A stretch of 64,000 bases of DNA from Persicitalea jodogahamensis (GCF_014651615.1 NZ_BMXF01000001.1:1459731-1523730); one strand, 5' to 3'. Shown: positions 24,492-33,174, counted from the first letter of the stretch. The notes: a model not told the origin generated them from the letters alone. Translations and numbers: made by a program.

Positions 24492-25361
24492 ATGAGCCAA
24501 CCTTCCCGAAAATTCTATATCCGTTTGCTGGATTTTGCGTCGACGATGTCATGGAAAAATGTCTACCGCTTTTCCGGCTTTCTCAATTTTTTGATTTCCA
24601 GAATTTTCGGCTACCGGAAAAAAGTGGTTCTGCAGAACTTGCGCCGTAGCTTTCCGCAGAAGAGCGAAACCGAGATTCTTGCCACTGCACGCCGGTTCTA
24701 CGGTCATCTCTCCGACCTTATTTTTGAAACGGTAAAGTATCGAACTTGTCCGCCCGAAGAGGTACTCGAACGCATTGAAGGTGATATCAGCCTGGTGGAT
24801 CGGCTGTACGCCGAAGGGAAAAACATTCTTTTCCTGATGGGCCACCGGGGCAACTGGGAATTGGCCAATCTCTTTTCTTCATTGCGTTTTTCGCACGAAT
24901 GCTTGGTTGTTTATCGGCCTCTGGCTAATCCCGATTTTGACCAATGGTACTTTGATCTTCGCACCCGCTTCGGGGCCAGGATGATTCCCATGAACGACAT
25001 TGCCGCCGAACTCCGCAAGCCACGCGACAGGCCCTACGCAGTGGTGCTGGCCAACGACCAGTCCCCCCCGCCTGAGTCAGCTTTCTGGACTAATTTTTTA
25101 CATCAGGAAACCGGATTTTTCCGGGGGGGCGAAATCCTGGCCCGTCGTAACGGCCTGGCGGTTCTTTACGCCGACTTCAGCCGGATAGAGGGCAAGCGTG
25201 GTTTTTTTCAAGTCGAGATCTCGCTGATCTGCGAGCATTGTCGCGACCTACCCAAAAACGAAATATTGGAAAGGCAAATCCGATTGCTGGAAAGGGATAT
25301 CCGCCAACAACCCTTCAACTGGTTGTGGAGCCATCGGCGGTGGAAGCACAGGCGGCCCTGA
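24492..25361 (+). CDS. Lysophospholipid acyltransferase family protein (LpxL/HtrB-like)
   Basis: 289-residue membrane-associated acyltransferase of lipid A late acylation. The catalytic motif is H118-R-G-N-W-E123 (HxxxxE, usual for LpxL/M homologues) in FLMGHRGNWELA. Later blocks: VVYRPLANPDFD, the R-rich region with VVLANDQSPPPESAFWTNFL, and the C-terminal QPFNWLWSHRRWKHRRP that is typical of the family. An N-terminal hydrophobic segment around residues 24-45 anchors it. It transfers an acyl chain from acyl-ACP to a lipid A precursor at the inner membrane. Monocistronic upstream of the efflux operon. Confidence 0.92.
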   Translation: MSQPSRKFYIRLLDFASTMSWKNVYRFSGFLNFLISRIFGYRKKVVLQNLRRSFPQKSETEILATARRFYGHLSDLIFETVKYRTCPPEEVLERIEGDISLVDRLYAEGKNILFLMGHRGNWELANLFSSLRFSHECLVVYRPLANPDFDQWYFDLRTRFGARMIPMNDIAAELRKPRDRPYAVVLANDQSPPPESAFWTNFLHQETGFFRGGEILARRNGLAVLYADFSRIEGKRGFFQVEISLICEHCRDLPKNEILERQIRLLERDIRQQPFNWLWSHRRWKHRRP

Positions 25362-25414
25362 TTAAAATATCTCTTGGTCTGAGACATTTTTGAAATTCAC
25401 TCTTAAAAAAAATT

Positions 25415-25426
25415 AAACAGTTGTTT
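25415..25426. promoter_or_regulatory. Candidate TetR operator over the tetR promoter
   Basis: AAACAGTTGTTT, a palindrome apart from its two central bases. It overlaps the TTTG (25424-25427) that fits the -33 element of the tetR promoter. The same palindrome type recurs between tetR and the tolC-like gene. Confidence 0.6.
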
Positions 25427-25445
25427 GATTTTGAAATTATTCCCT

Positions 25446-25453
25446 TACTTTTG
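25446..25453 (+). promoter_or_regulatory. -7 promoter box of the efflux operon
   Basis: TACTTTTG matches TAnnTTTG; TTTG at 25424-25427 lies 18 bases upstream as a -33 element. The box is 18 bases before the tetR ATG. Confidence 0.65.
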
Positions 25454-25470
25454 CAAAAGATAAATCGAAC

Positions 25471-26082
25471 ATGGCAGAGGAGAAGCAGGACGCAGAAATA
25501 AAAATAAAGGAAGCCGCTCGCCGGGTATTCCTGGCGCAGGGGTACGAAGGGACGAAGATGCGGCAGATCGCCGAAGCAGCGGGTGTCAACCTGGCCATGA
25601 TCAACTATTATTTCCGCAGCAAAGAGCAACTCTTCAATAGTATTTACGCCGAAACCTTTTCCCAGTTCATCGGCCAGGTTGTTCAACTTATTAATGAATC
25701 TACCCCATTAGAGGTCAAGGTATGGAAGATTGTGGATCGCTATTGTGACTTCCTTGTAGAGAACCCACTGGTACCCGGCTTTATTTTATCTAAGCAGCGT
25801 GTGGATGGTGGAGAATTCTTCAAAAAACTTGACGTACGTGGAGTAATTGAAAACTCAGTATTCAAGAAACAGTTAGCTGAGGAAACCGAGAAAGGAAATA
25901 TCAGATCCACCGATCCTCTTCAAGTGATTACTGTAATTTTAGGCAGCCTTGTATTCCCAATTATGGCGCAGCAAGTAGTGTCCTATGTAGGTGGATTGGA
26001 CAATAAGGGTTTCAGAGAGTTCATGGAAGAACGCAAGCAGATCATCCCCGAAATGATCATGGCGTACCTGAAAGTGAAATAA
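25471..26082 (+). CDS. TetR family repressor of the efflux operon
   Basis: 203 residues. N-terminal TetR helix-turn-helix (residues 10-56: IKEAARRVFLAQGYEGTKMR, then QIAEAAGVNLAMINYYFRSK) and an all-helical ligand-binding C-terminal domain. It heads a co-directional operon of TolC, HlyD, two ABC ATPases and two permeases, which matches the E. coli cecR(ybiH)-ybhGFSR arrangement. Palindromes of the AAACAnnTGTTT type at its own promoter and in the gap before the next gene suggest autorepression and control of the pump. The inducer is unknown. Confidence 0.92.
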   Translation: MAEEKQDAEIKIKEAARRVFLAQGYEGTKMRQIAEAAGVNLAMINYYFRSKEQLFNSIYAETFSQFIGQVVQLINESTPLEVKVWKIVDRYCDFLVENPLVPGFILSKQRVDGGEFFKKLDVRGVIENSVFKKQLAEETEKGNIRSTDPLQVITVILGSLVFPIMAQQVVSYVGGLDNKGFREFMEERKQIIPEMIMAYLKVK

Positions 26083-26102
26083 ATTTTTTTTTGCCCTAAA
26101 AA

Positions 26103-26131
26103 TAAACAGATGTTTAGATCAAACGTTTGAT
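26103..26131. promoter_or_regulatory. Tandem candidate operators between tetR and the TolC gene
   Basis: Two adjacent palindromes: TAAACAGATGTTTA (26103-26116) and ATCAAACGTTTGAT (26118-26131, perfect). The first has the same AAACAnnTGTTT form as the site at 25415. They end five bases before the TolC ATG at 26136. Confidence 0.6.
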
Positions 26132-26135
26132 TGTC

Positions 26136-27407
26136 ATGAAAAGGTACTTTTCTTATTTTCTATTTCTTGTGGGCTGGTCTGTACAAGCCCAGTCGGTCGT
26201 AACGCTGGAGCAATGCTATGAAGCGGCTAGAGCCAACTACCCCTTGCTGAAGCAGAAAGAAATCCTGGCGCGGAATGGAGAGTTGGCGATCGGGAGCTTG
26301 AATCTGAACCGGCAATTGCCCCAACTTGCGCTCAACGGGCAGGCTACCTGGCAGTCGCAGGTGACAAAACTACCCATCGAACTACCCAACTTTTCAATTC
26401 CCACCCTCAGCAAAGACCAGTACAGGCTCACTCTGGATGCCAGCTACGCCCTTTACGACGGCAACCTAAGCCAGCTGCAGACCGAAGTGCAACGGGCCAG
26501 TACCGCCACCGCCCAGCAGCAGGTAGAGATCGAATTGAATCGGCTGAAAGATCAGGTAAACGGCTTATTTCTGAATGCCCTGCTCACAGACGAAAATAGG
26601 GTACTTACCCGGGCTCTGCTTGCTAACCTCGAGAATCGACTGGAAAAACTTCGGGCCAACGTGCGTTTCGGTACGGTAGCACAGATGGACGCGGATGCGC
26701 TGGAGGCCGAGCTTCTTACCGCCGGACAGCGACTTGCCCAACTCGACGCCACCCGCACTGGACTACGCGAATCGCTGGCTTTATTAACGGACCTGCCTAT
26801 TTCGGACAGCACCCAACTGGTAGTTGAAGAAGTACCCAATGCTGCCGGGGGTGTGGGCACAGCCGAATTGGGAAGGCCCGAACTGCAATTGTACCGGGCG
26901 CAGCGATCGCTTTACGACGCCCAATTTCAGCTTTCAGGTAACAAAGCGAAGCCCCGTTTGAGCCTTTTCGCGCAGGGTGGTGCCGGTAGGCCGGGCCTGA
27001 ACATGCTGAGCAATGACTTTAGAAGTTTCTTCATAGGCGGCCTGCGACTGAATTGGAATCTTTCCTCCGCCTATACCCTGAACAACGACCGCCAGATGAT
27101 TACTCTCAACCGGCAAACCGTGGACATTCAGCAAGCTACTTTCGAGAAAAATCTCAGCGTGCAACTTCGCCAGCAGCAGACTGAAATTGACAAACTTGCC
27201 GCGCAGCTTGCCGCTGATGCTGAGATCGTAGCCTTGCGCAGCCGGGTCCGTGAAGCGGCCGCCGTGCAGCTCGACAACGGAGCCATTGCGGCCCGCGACT
27301 ATACTACCGAGCTCAACGCTGAAAACCAGGCCCAATTGAATCAAAAACTGCACGAGTTGCAGTTGCTCCTGGCCAGGATTCAGTACCGGACTTTAATGGG
27401 AAACTGA
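26136..27407 (+). CDS. TolC family outer-membrane efflux protein
   Basis: 423 residues from the ATG at 26136 (MKRYFSYFLFLVGWSVQAQ, signal peptide). It has the two internally repeated OEP halves: long coiled-coil helices (LKDQVNGLFLNALLTDENRV, LENRLEKLRANVRFGTVAQM) alternating with short barrel strands (QYRLTLDASYALYDG and RLSLFAQGGAG; then LRLNWNLSSAYTLNND). It provides the outer-membrane channel of the tripartite pump encoded downstream. The candidate start with TTG at 26127 would fall inside an operator and is rejected. Confidence 0.9.
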   Translation: MKRYFSYFLFLVGWSVQAQSVVTLEQCYEAARANYPLLKQKEILARNGELAIGSLNLNRQLPQLALNGQATWQSQVTKLPIELPNFSIPTLSKDQYRLTLDASYALYDGNLSQLQTEVQRASTATAQQQVEIELNRLKDQVNGLFLNALLTDENRVLTRALLANLENRLEKLRANVRFGTVAQMDADALEAELLTAGQRLAQLDATRTGLRESLALLTDLPISDSTQLVVEEVPNAAGGVGTAELGRPELQLYRAQRSLYDAQFQLSGNKAKPRLSLFAQGGAGRPGLNMLSNDFRSFFIGGLRLNWNLSSAYTLNNDRQMITLNRQTVDIQQATFEKNLSVQLRQQQTEIDKLAAQLAADAEIVALRSRVREAAAVQLDNGAIAARDYTTELNAENQAQLNQKLHELQLLLARIQYRTLMGN

Positions 27408-27430
27408 TTTTCGTATAAACCAATAAACTC

Positions 27431-28384
27431 ATGAAGCGCCATTCTATTTTTTTACTTGCCGGGTTGGTAACGCTGGTAGCATGCCGCCCTGACTCGGACA
27501 CCGCCGATGCCTATGGGAATTTCGAGGCTGTCGAAACTACCGTCTCCGCCCAGGCGACCGGCGAGCTGTATAGTTTTACCGTTCAGGAAGGTGAATCCCT
27601 GGATTCCGGGCAGACGGTCGGAAGTATCGACACGGAACAACTGGAATTGCGGAAAGCCCAACTACTTGCCAGCAAACAGGCCGTGCAAAGCCGGGCGCCC
27701 AATGTGTCAGCGCAGCTTTCGGCCTACGAACAACAGATAGCCGTACAAGAGCAACAGCGCAATACTCTGCTGCGCGAGCAGAAACGCAGCCAGAACCTGG
27801 TAGCCGCCGGGGCCGCACCCACCAAGCAGCTCGATGATATCAATGCGCAACTCGAAACGCTGGATCGGCAAATTGCCCTCACCCGGCAGCAGCGCGCCGC
27901 CCAGGCCTCGGCCCTGAATACCCAGCGCAGCGGTACCGTGGCCGAAACTGCTCCGCTGGCCGAGCAGGTAAAACAACTGGACGATCAGATTGCCAAGGCG
28001 TCGGTCGTGAACCCGGTCGGCGGTACCGTGACGGTCAAGTACGCTGAACCCGGCGAGGTAGTTAGTTATGGCAAACCGCTGTACAAAATCGCGACACTTG
28101 ACAACATTACCCTCCGCGCCTACGTCGGAGGCGACCAGCTCGTGAACGTAAAACCCGGGCAGTGCGTACAGGTGAGCGTGGACGCACCGGAGGGAGCGCT
28201 AAAAACCTATGATGGCGTGGTGACCTGGATTTCCAGCAAAGCCGAGTTTACGCCCAAAGTTATTCAGACGAAAGAAGAGCGGGTGAATCTGGTATACGCC
28301 ATGAAAATCATCGTCAAAAACGATGGCGGCCTGAAAATAGGGATGCCCGGCGAAGTGCGGTTTGGCGAACAGGCAGGAAAATGA
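27431..28384 (+). CDS. HlyD/RND-type periplasmic adaptor lipoprotein (YbhG-like)
   Basis: 317 residues. Lipoprotein signal MKRHSIFLLAGLVTLVAC (Cys 18). A biotinyl-lipoyl half (VSAQATGELYSFTVQEGESL) is followed by a long alpha-hairpin coiled coil (residues about 75-175, rich in Q/A/L heptads) and the second lipoyl half (VVNPVGGTVTVKYAEPGEVV), then a beta-barrel domain. It links the inner-membrane ABC transporter to TolC. Its stop codon overlaps the ATG of the first ATPase gene by four bases (ATGA), indicating coupled translation. Confidence 0.9.
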   Translation: MKRHSIFLLAGLVTLVACRPDSDTADAYGNFEAVETTVSAQATGELYSFTVQEGESLDSGQTVGSIDTEQLELRKAQLLASKQAVQSRAPNVSAQLSAYEQQIAVQEQQRNTLLREQKRSQNLVAAGAAPTKQLDDINAQLETLDRQIALTRQQRAAQASALNTQRSGTVAETAPLAEQVKQLDDQIAKASVVNPVGGTVTVKYAEPGEVVSYGKPLYKIATLDNITLRAYVGGDQLVNVKPGQCVQVSVDAPEGALKTYDGVVTWISSKAEFTPKVIQTKEERVNLVYAMKIIVKNDGGLKIGMPGEVRFGEQAGK

Positions 28385-29283
28385 TTGAAGTAGAAAACAT
28401 ATCGAAAGCCTACGGTGAAACCAGGGCGGTACAGGACGTGTCGCTCAGTGTGGAAGCGGGTGAACTTTTCGGACTAATCGGACCGGACGGGGCGGGGAAG
28501 ACTACTTTGTTCAAAATTCTGGTAACGCTGTTGTTACCCGACGCCGGGCGAGCCACCGTAGCCGGGCGCGATGTGGTAAAAGACTTCCGGGCGTTGCGAT
28601 CCATGGTGGGCTACATGCCGGGGCGTTTTTCACTCTACCCCGATTTGAGCGTGGAGGAAAACCTGCATTTTTTTGCCACCGTTTTCGGAACCACAATTGC
28701 CGCCAACTACAACCTCATCCGCGAGATTTATGTCCAGTTGGAGCCGTTTAAAAATCGCCGCGCGGGCGCCTTATCGGGCGGAATGAAACAGAAACTAGCC
28801 CTTTGCTGCGCCCTGATTCACAAGCCGGAGGTACTTTTTCTGGACGAACCAACCACGGGTGTGGATGCGGTATCGCGCAAGGAATTCTGGGAGATGCTCG
28901 GTAGTTTGAAAAAGCGCGGACTGACGATCCTGGTTTCGACGCCTTACATGGACGAAGCCAGCCTTTGCGACCGCATCGCGCTCATGCAAACCGGAAAACT
29001 ACTGGCGATCGACACGCCTTCGGGCGTAGAAAAGCTTTTCAAAAAACCGCTTTTTGCGGTGAAGGCCAATGACACGTATCGCCTGATTCAGGATTTACGG
29101 CAGGCCCCGTTTACGATCACCTGCTACGCCTTTGGCGAATTCCTGCATCTGACTACGCGGGATGGCTTTTCAGAACAGCAGATTGCTCACTACCTGGCCG
29201 AACGACAACACCAGGCAGTAGAAATCCGACCCATCGAGGCGGGTATCGAGGATAGTTTTATGGATTTGATGCAGCATGGATAA
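28381..29283 (+). CDS. ABC transporter ATPase, first half of a YbhF-like pair
   Basis: 300 residues. Walker A GPDGAGKTT (residues about 36-44), ABC signature LSGGMKQKLALCCAL, Walker B LFLDEPTTGVD, and a switch region with ILVSTPYMDEASLCDR. The Asp in GPDGAGKTT and the STPYMDEA motif match the N-terminal half of E. coli YbhF. In E. coli the two ATPase domains are fused in one protein; here they are separate genes overlapping by eight bases. The usual switch His is replaced by Pro (STPY), so this site is probably degenerate and regulatory. Confidence 0.9.
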   Translation: MIEVENISKAYGETRAVQDVSLSVEAGELFGLIGPDGAGKTTLFKILVTLLLPDAGRATVAGRDVVKDFRALRSMVGYMPGRFSLYPDLSVEENLHFFATVFGTTIAANYNLIREIYVQLEPFKNRRAGALSGGMKQKLALCCALIHKPEVLFLDEPTTGVDAVSRKEFWEMLGSLKKRGLTILVSTPYMDEASLCDRIALMQTGKLLAIDTPSGVEKLFKKPLFAVKANDTYRLIQDLRQAPFTITCYAFGEFLHLTTRDGFSEQQIAHYLAERQHQAVEIRPIEAGIEDSFMDLMQHG

Positions 29284-30010
29284 AGCCGTCACAACCCATA
29301 AGCTGACCAAGAAATTCGGCGACTTCGTAGCGACGGACGAGATTACGTTCGAGGTAGCGCAGGGTGAGATTTTTGGCTTCCTGGGCGCAAACGGCGCGGG
29401 CAAAACTACCGCCATGCGCATGTTGTGCGGACTACTGACACCTACCTCGGGCGAGGCAACCGTGGCGGGCTATGACGTGTACACGCAACCTGAACAAATC
29501 AAACAACGAATCGGCTACATGAGTCAGCGGTTTTCGCTATACGAGGACCTGACGGTGCGGGACAATATCCGCTTTTATGGCGGCATCTACGGGCTGAGCC
29601 GAGCCGAGCTGAAAACCAAATCGGCCAGCATCATCCGTGAACTAGGTTTGGATAGCGTCGCCGATGCTCTGGTCGAATCTTTGCCTTTGGGCTGGAAACA
29701 GCGGTTAGCCTTTTCGGTGGCACTAATTCACGATCCGAAAGTGGTTTTTCTGGACGAACCGACGGGCGGGGTGGACCCGATTACCCGGCGGCAGTTTTGG
29801 GACAAAATATACGAAGCTGCCCACAACGGTACTACGATTTTCGTCACGACGCACTACATGGACGAGGCCGAATACTGCGACCGCGTCTCTATTATGGTCG
29901 ATGGCCGCATCAAAGCCCTCGACACCCCCACTGAACTCAAACGTACCTACGGCGTCGATTCAATGGACGGCGTGTTCCAGATTCTGGCCAGAGGGACATC
30001 GGGAAAGTAG
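29276..30010 (+). CDS. ABC transporter ATPase, second half of a YbhF-like pair
   Basis: 244 residues. Walker A GANGAGKTT (about residues 37-45), Q-loop MSQRFSLYEDLTVRDN, signature LPLGWKQRLAFSVAL (a non-canonical LPLGxKQR, as in YbhF/CcmA-like paralogues), Walker B VVFLDEPTGGVD and a switch His in FVTTHYMDEAEYCDR. The catalytic residues are intact, so with the first ATPase it would form one competent and one degenerate site. Its TAG stop overlaps the double hairpin at 30007-30075. Confidence 0.9.
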   Translation: MDKAVTTHKLTKKFGDFVATDEITFEVAQGEIFGFLGANGAGKTTAMRMLCGLLTPTSGEATVAGYDVYTQPEQIKQRIGYMSQRFSLYEDLTVRDNIRFYGGIYGLSRAELKTKSASIIRELGLDSVADALVESLPLGWKQRLAFSVALIHDPKVVFLDEPTGGVDPITRRQFWDKIYEAAHNGTTIFVTTHYMDEAEYCDRVSIMVDGRIKALDTPTELKRTYGVDSMDGVFQILARGTSGK

Positions 30011-30075
30011 GGGCGAACCTGTGTGTTCGCCCTGCGTGCGCCAGCCATCGGGCGAACACATAAGTTCGCCCCTAC
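30007..30075. repeat. REP-like nested double hairpin inside the efflux operon
   Basis: 26-bp arms (30007-30032 and 30050-30075; 24 of 26 pair) around a 17-base loop. Each arm is itself a hairpin built from GGGCGAAC and GTTCGCCC. The DNA can fold either as one long hairpin or two short ones. The left arm includes the stop codon of the second ATPase gene, and the right arm ends 15 bases before the permease ATG. Confidence 0.8.
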
Positions 30076-30089
30076 AAATCAATAACCAA

Positions 30090-31205
30090 ATGAAACGTTT
30101 CCTTGCCTTCGTCAAAAAAGAATTCTTCCACATCCTGCGGGATCGGCGGACGCTGCTGATTTTGTTCGGCATGCCGCTGGCGATGGTATTGCTGTTTGGC
30201 TTTGCCTTGACCAACGAAATCAAAAACGCCAAAATCGCCGTGCTGGACCTTGACCACGGTCCGCACAGCCGTCAAATCACCGACCGATTATTGTCGTCGG
30301 GGTACTTTCAGCTGATCCAAAACCTGAATGCTTCTCGTGACATAGAACCTGCCTTTCGGCGTGGAAAGGTGAAGTTGGTCGTAGTTTTTCCACCAAATTT
30401 CTCGCAGGATTTTGCCCGCAACGACACTGAGGCGCAGGTGCAGCTTCTGGCCGATGCCTCGGAGCAAAATACAGCGATCAGCCTCACCAACTATGCGACC
30501 AACATTATTCAAAACTACAAAAGCGAACAGGCGCCCCCCGGTACCGTGGCTCCTATGCAAATCGATGTGCAGCCGCGCATGGTCTTCAATCCCGAACTGC
30601 GCGGGGCGTTCGTCTTCGTACCGGGCGTGATGGCAATGGTGTTGCTGTTAGTGTCGGCGCTGATGACATCGGTCACGATTGCCCGTGAGAAAGAAATGGG
30701 TACGATGGAAGTACTTATGGTGTCGCCGCTATCGCAATTGCAGATTTTGTTTGGGAAAGTACTGCCCTATCTGCTGTTATCGTTCATCAACGGCTGTGTC
30801 ATTATAGCGTTGGGGGTGTTCTTGCTGGGCATTCCGCTCAACGGTAGTTTACTGCTGTTGCTGGCCGAAACACTGCTATTTACCTTTCTGTCGCTCTCGC
30901 TGGGTCTGTTGATCTCCACAATTGCGGACACGCAGTTGGTAGCCATGTTCGCTTCCCTGCTGGTCTTGCTGATGCCAACTATTTTCTTGTCGGGCTTCAT
31001 TTTTCCCATCGAAAGCATGCCGCGTTTCCTGCAATTTGTCTCAAATATCATCCCCGCCAAGTACTTCATTGAGATTGTCAAAGGCATCATGATTAAGGGC
31101 ATCGGGCTGGACCTATTGTGGAAGCCAACACTGTTACTTCTTGGAATGTCCGCCTTCCTGATGGCAGTAAGTCTGCGAAACTTGAAACCAAGGTTAAATC
31201 AATGA
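30090..31205 (+). CDS. ABC-2 type permease (YbhS-like)
   Basis: 371 residues from the ATG at 30090 (MKRFLAFVKKEFFHILRDRR); upstream codons in the frame overlap the ATPase gene and the hairpin and are unrelated to the family. Layout: one N-terminal TM (LLILFGMPLAMVLLFGFAL), a large periplasmic domain (residues about 45-180), then five TM segments (ABC2_membrane_3). The motif REKEMGTMEVLMVSPLS before the second TM is typical. It forms the membrane channel with the next gene product, using the two ATPases. Confidence 0.92.
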   Translation: MKRFLAFVKKEFFHILRDRRTLLILFGMPLAMVLLFGFALTNEIKNAKIAVLDLDHGPHSRQITDRLLSSGYFQLIQNLNASRDIEPAFRRGKVKLVVVFPPNFSQDFARNDTEAQVQLLADASEQNTAISLTNYATNIIQNYKSEQAPPGTVAPMQIDVQPRMVFNPELRGAFVFVPGVMAMVLLLVSALMTSVTIAREKEMGTMEVLMVSPLSQLQILFGKVLPYLLLSFINGCVIIALGVFLLGIPLNGSLLLLLAETLLFTFLSLSLGLLISTIADTQLVAMFASLLVLLMPTIFLSGFIFPIESMPRFLQFVSNIIPAKYFIEIVKGIMIKGIGLDLLWKPTLLLLGMSAFLMAVSLRNLKPRLNQ

Positions 31206-31285
31206 TGAGTGGGCAGTGATGAATGATTTACATCATCACCACATGGTTTGCCCCGTCCTCCATTCATCGTTCATCACTCCTCATT
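31202..31285. repeat. Imperfect inverted repeat ending at a permease start codon
   Basis: A C-poor left part (GATGAGTGGGCAGTGATGAA, near 31204) faces a nearly G-free right part (TTCATCACTCCTCATT, 31270-31285) that runs directly into the ATG at 31286. It has the same plan as the elements at 48671 and 52760. Confidence 0.45.
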
Positions 31286-32416
31286 ATGCAACGCATACTC
31301 TACATGATCGAAAAGGAGTTCAAGCAGCTTCGGCGCAACAAGGTGCTGTTGCGGATGATGCTGGCAGCTCCCGTAATGCAATTGATACTGCTGGCCTACG
31401 CCGCTAATTTCGAGGTCAAGAACCTCAAAATTGCCATCGTGGATCAGGATCATACCACTTACGCGCAGCGGCTGGCGGGCAAGTTCCGTTATGCGGAACG
31501 CCGCCAGATCGGTAATTTTCTATTCCAGGGCTATTTGCCCAATTCAAAATCGGCCTACGAAGAACTTCTGGCTGGCCGCGCCGACCTGGTGTTGATTATT
31601 CCGCCGCACTTCGAGCGAGATTTGGGAAAAGAAAACCAAGCGTCAGTGCAGTTGTTGGTCAACGCCATCGACGGCACCAAGGGCGGTATTGCTTCGGGCT
31701 ACGCGCAAACCATTATCCGGGACTTCAACCTTGCAATCCGTACCGAAAACATTGACTTTGATGCGGGTAGTTTGGCAGGGTTGAATGTAACAAACCAGTA
31801 TTGGTACAATCCTCGACTGGAATACAAAACCTTCATGGTGCCGGGAATTTTGTTTGAGTTGATGCTGCTGATCGGCGGGATGATCGCGGCCCTCAACATC
31901 GTGCGCGAGAAGGAAATCGGCACGCAGGAGCAACTCAACGTGACGCCGATTAAAAAGCACGAATTCATTCTGGGGAAGCTCACGCCCTTCGTGATCATCG
32001 GACTCATCCAGTTCACGCTGGGGCTGGTGGTGGGAAGGTTCCTTTTTCAGATTCCCATCGAAGGTAGTTTGCTGCTGATTTACGGTTTTGCCTTTTTGTT
32101 CATGCTGCTGTCCGTTGGTTTGGGACTACTCATTTCGGCGATTTCTGACACGCAGCAGCAGGCGATGTTCGTAGTGTTTTTCTGCCTGGTCATCTTCATT
32201 TTATTGAGCGGCCTGTTTTCCTCGACGCAGGATATGCCACAATGGGCGCAGTACCTCAATCTGCTCAATCCGCTCAAATACATTATCGAGGTAGGGCGCA
32301 ACGTCCTCCTGAAAGGCAGTACTTTACGGGATATGCAGTCTCAGTTCTTCACCTTGCTGGGCATGGCAATTGCTTTAATTGGCCTGGCATCCTGGCGATA
32401 TCGAAAGACGGTATAG
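31286..32416 (+). CDS. ABC-2 type permease (YbhR-like)
   Basis: 376 residues from the ATG at 31286 (MQRILYMIEKEFKQLRRNKV). Same topology as its upstream paralogue: N-terminal TM (AAPVMQLILLAYAANFEV), a large extracytoplasmic domain, then five C-terminal TMs, with NIVREKEIGTQEQLNVTPIK at the loop before TM3. It completes the TolC-HlyD-ABC exporter. YbhGFSR-type pumps export drugs or cations. The last gene of the operon; no strong hairpin was seen between it and the convergent regulator gene. Confidence 0.92.
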   Translation: MQRILYMIEKEFKQLRRNKVLLRMMLAAPVMQLILLAYAANFEVKNLKIAIVDQDHTTYAQRLAGKFRYAERRQIGNFLFQGYLPNSKSAYEELLAGRADLVLIIPPHFERDLGKENQASVQLLVNAIDGTKGGIASGYAQTIIRDFNLAIRTENIDFDAGSLAGLNVTNQYWYNPRLEYKTFMVPGILFELMLLIGGMIAALNIVREKEIGTQEQLNVTPIKKHEFILGKLTPFVIIGLIQFTLGLVVGRFLFQIPIEGSLLLIYGFAFLFMLLSVGLGLLISAISDTQQQAMFVVFFCLVIFILLSGLFSSTQDMPQWAQYLNLLNPLKYIIEVGRNVLLKGSTLRDMQSQFFTLLGMAIALIGLASWRYRKTV

Positions 32417-32523
32417 GAAGTGGCAAAGTTCTTAAGTACCAAAGTACCGTAGTAAAGAGTAGGGGAGTCAAAGTGCAAATCACTTTCCCTCAGGAACTCA
32501 GCCGGGCGCCTGGTAACGTACTT

Positions 32524-33174
32524 TCAAATCAAATGATTCTTGTAGGCAAACGCCACGGCCGCAGCGGTATTCTTAGTACCCGTTTTTTCCAGGATGCGCA
32601 AGCGGTGACCTTCGACGGTACGGGTACTTATGAACAGTTTTTCGCTGATCTCGATGGTCGAAAGGCCATCACAGAGGAGTTGCAGTACTTCCTGCTCGCG
32701 ATTAGACAAACCAACATTGTTGGCATTGGGAAAAAAAGGCTGTTTGTTTGGGCTTCGGGCTACCATTTTTCGGTGCATTGCCTTCGACACGAAATCGCTG
32801 TAATAGAACCCTTCCTCGGCCACCCGGCGGATTGCTTTCTCCACTTCGTCGGGCGAGGTGTCTTTCAGGAGATAACCGTGTACCCCTTTTTCCAGCATGT
32901 GCATCACAAAGCGATCTTCATCGTACATCGAAACGACGATCACTTTGACCTCGGGGTGCTTTTCGAGCAATAGCTCGGTGGCCTGCATCCCATCCATAAC
33001 GGGCATTTGCAAATCCATCAGCACGATGTCGGGTACCTGAACCTCCACCATGTCCAGCAATTCCTGCCCGTTGGCCGCCTCATGGACAAACGAAAAATCC
33101 TCCACGCCACTCAACATGGAAATAAATCCCTTTCGAAACAGTTCGTGATCATCGGCAATGGCAAGGTGTAGCAT
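32524..33174 (-). CDS. NarL/LuxR-type response regulator
   Basis: 216 residues. N-terminal receiver with acidic pocket (ADDHE at 7-11), phosphoacceptor D54 in VLMDLQMPVMDG and the conserved Lys in LLKDTSPDEVEKA. C-terminal LuxR HTH (about 150-205: LSNREQEVLQLLCDGLSTIE, then ISTRTVEGHRLRILEKTG). It is encoded directly after the histidine kinase at 33278 (103 bases) and is surely its cognate output. DNA target unknown. Confidence 0.95.
   Translation of the reverse strand: MLHLAIADDHELFRKGFISMLSGVEDFSFVHEAANGQELLDMVEVQVPDIVLMDLQMPVMDGMQATELLLEKHPEVKVIVVSMYDEDRFVMHMLEKGVHGYLLKDTSPDEVEKAIRRVAEEGFYYSDFVSKAMHRKMVARSPNKQPFFPNANNVGLSNREQEVLQLLCDGLSTIEISEKLFISTRTVEGHRLRILEKTGTKNTAAAVAFAYKNHLI

Noticed and set aside
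28381-29283. Drug identity or substrate for the efflux pump
   Set aside because: Homology to YbhGFSR supports the architecture, but nothing in the sequence fixes the substrate.
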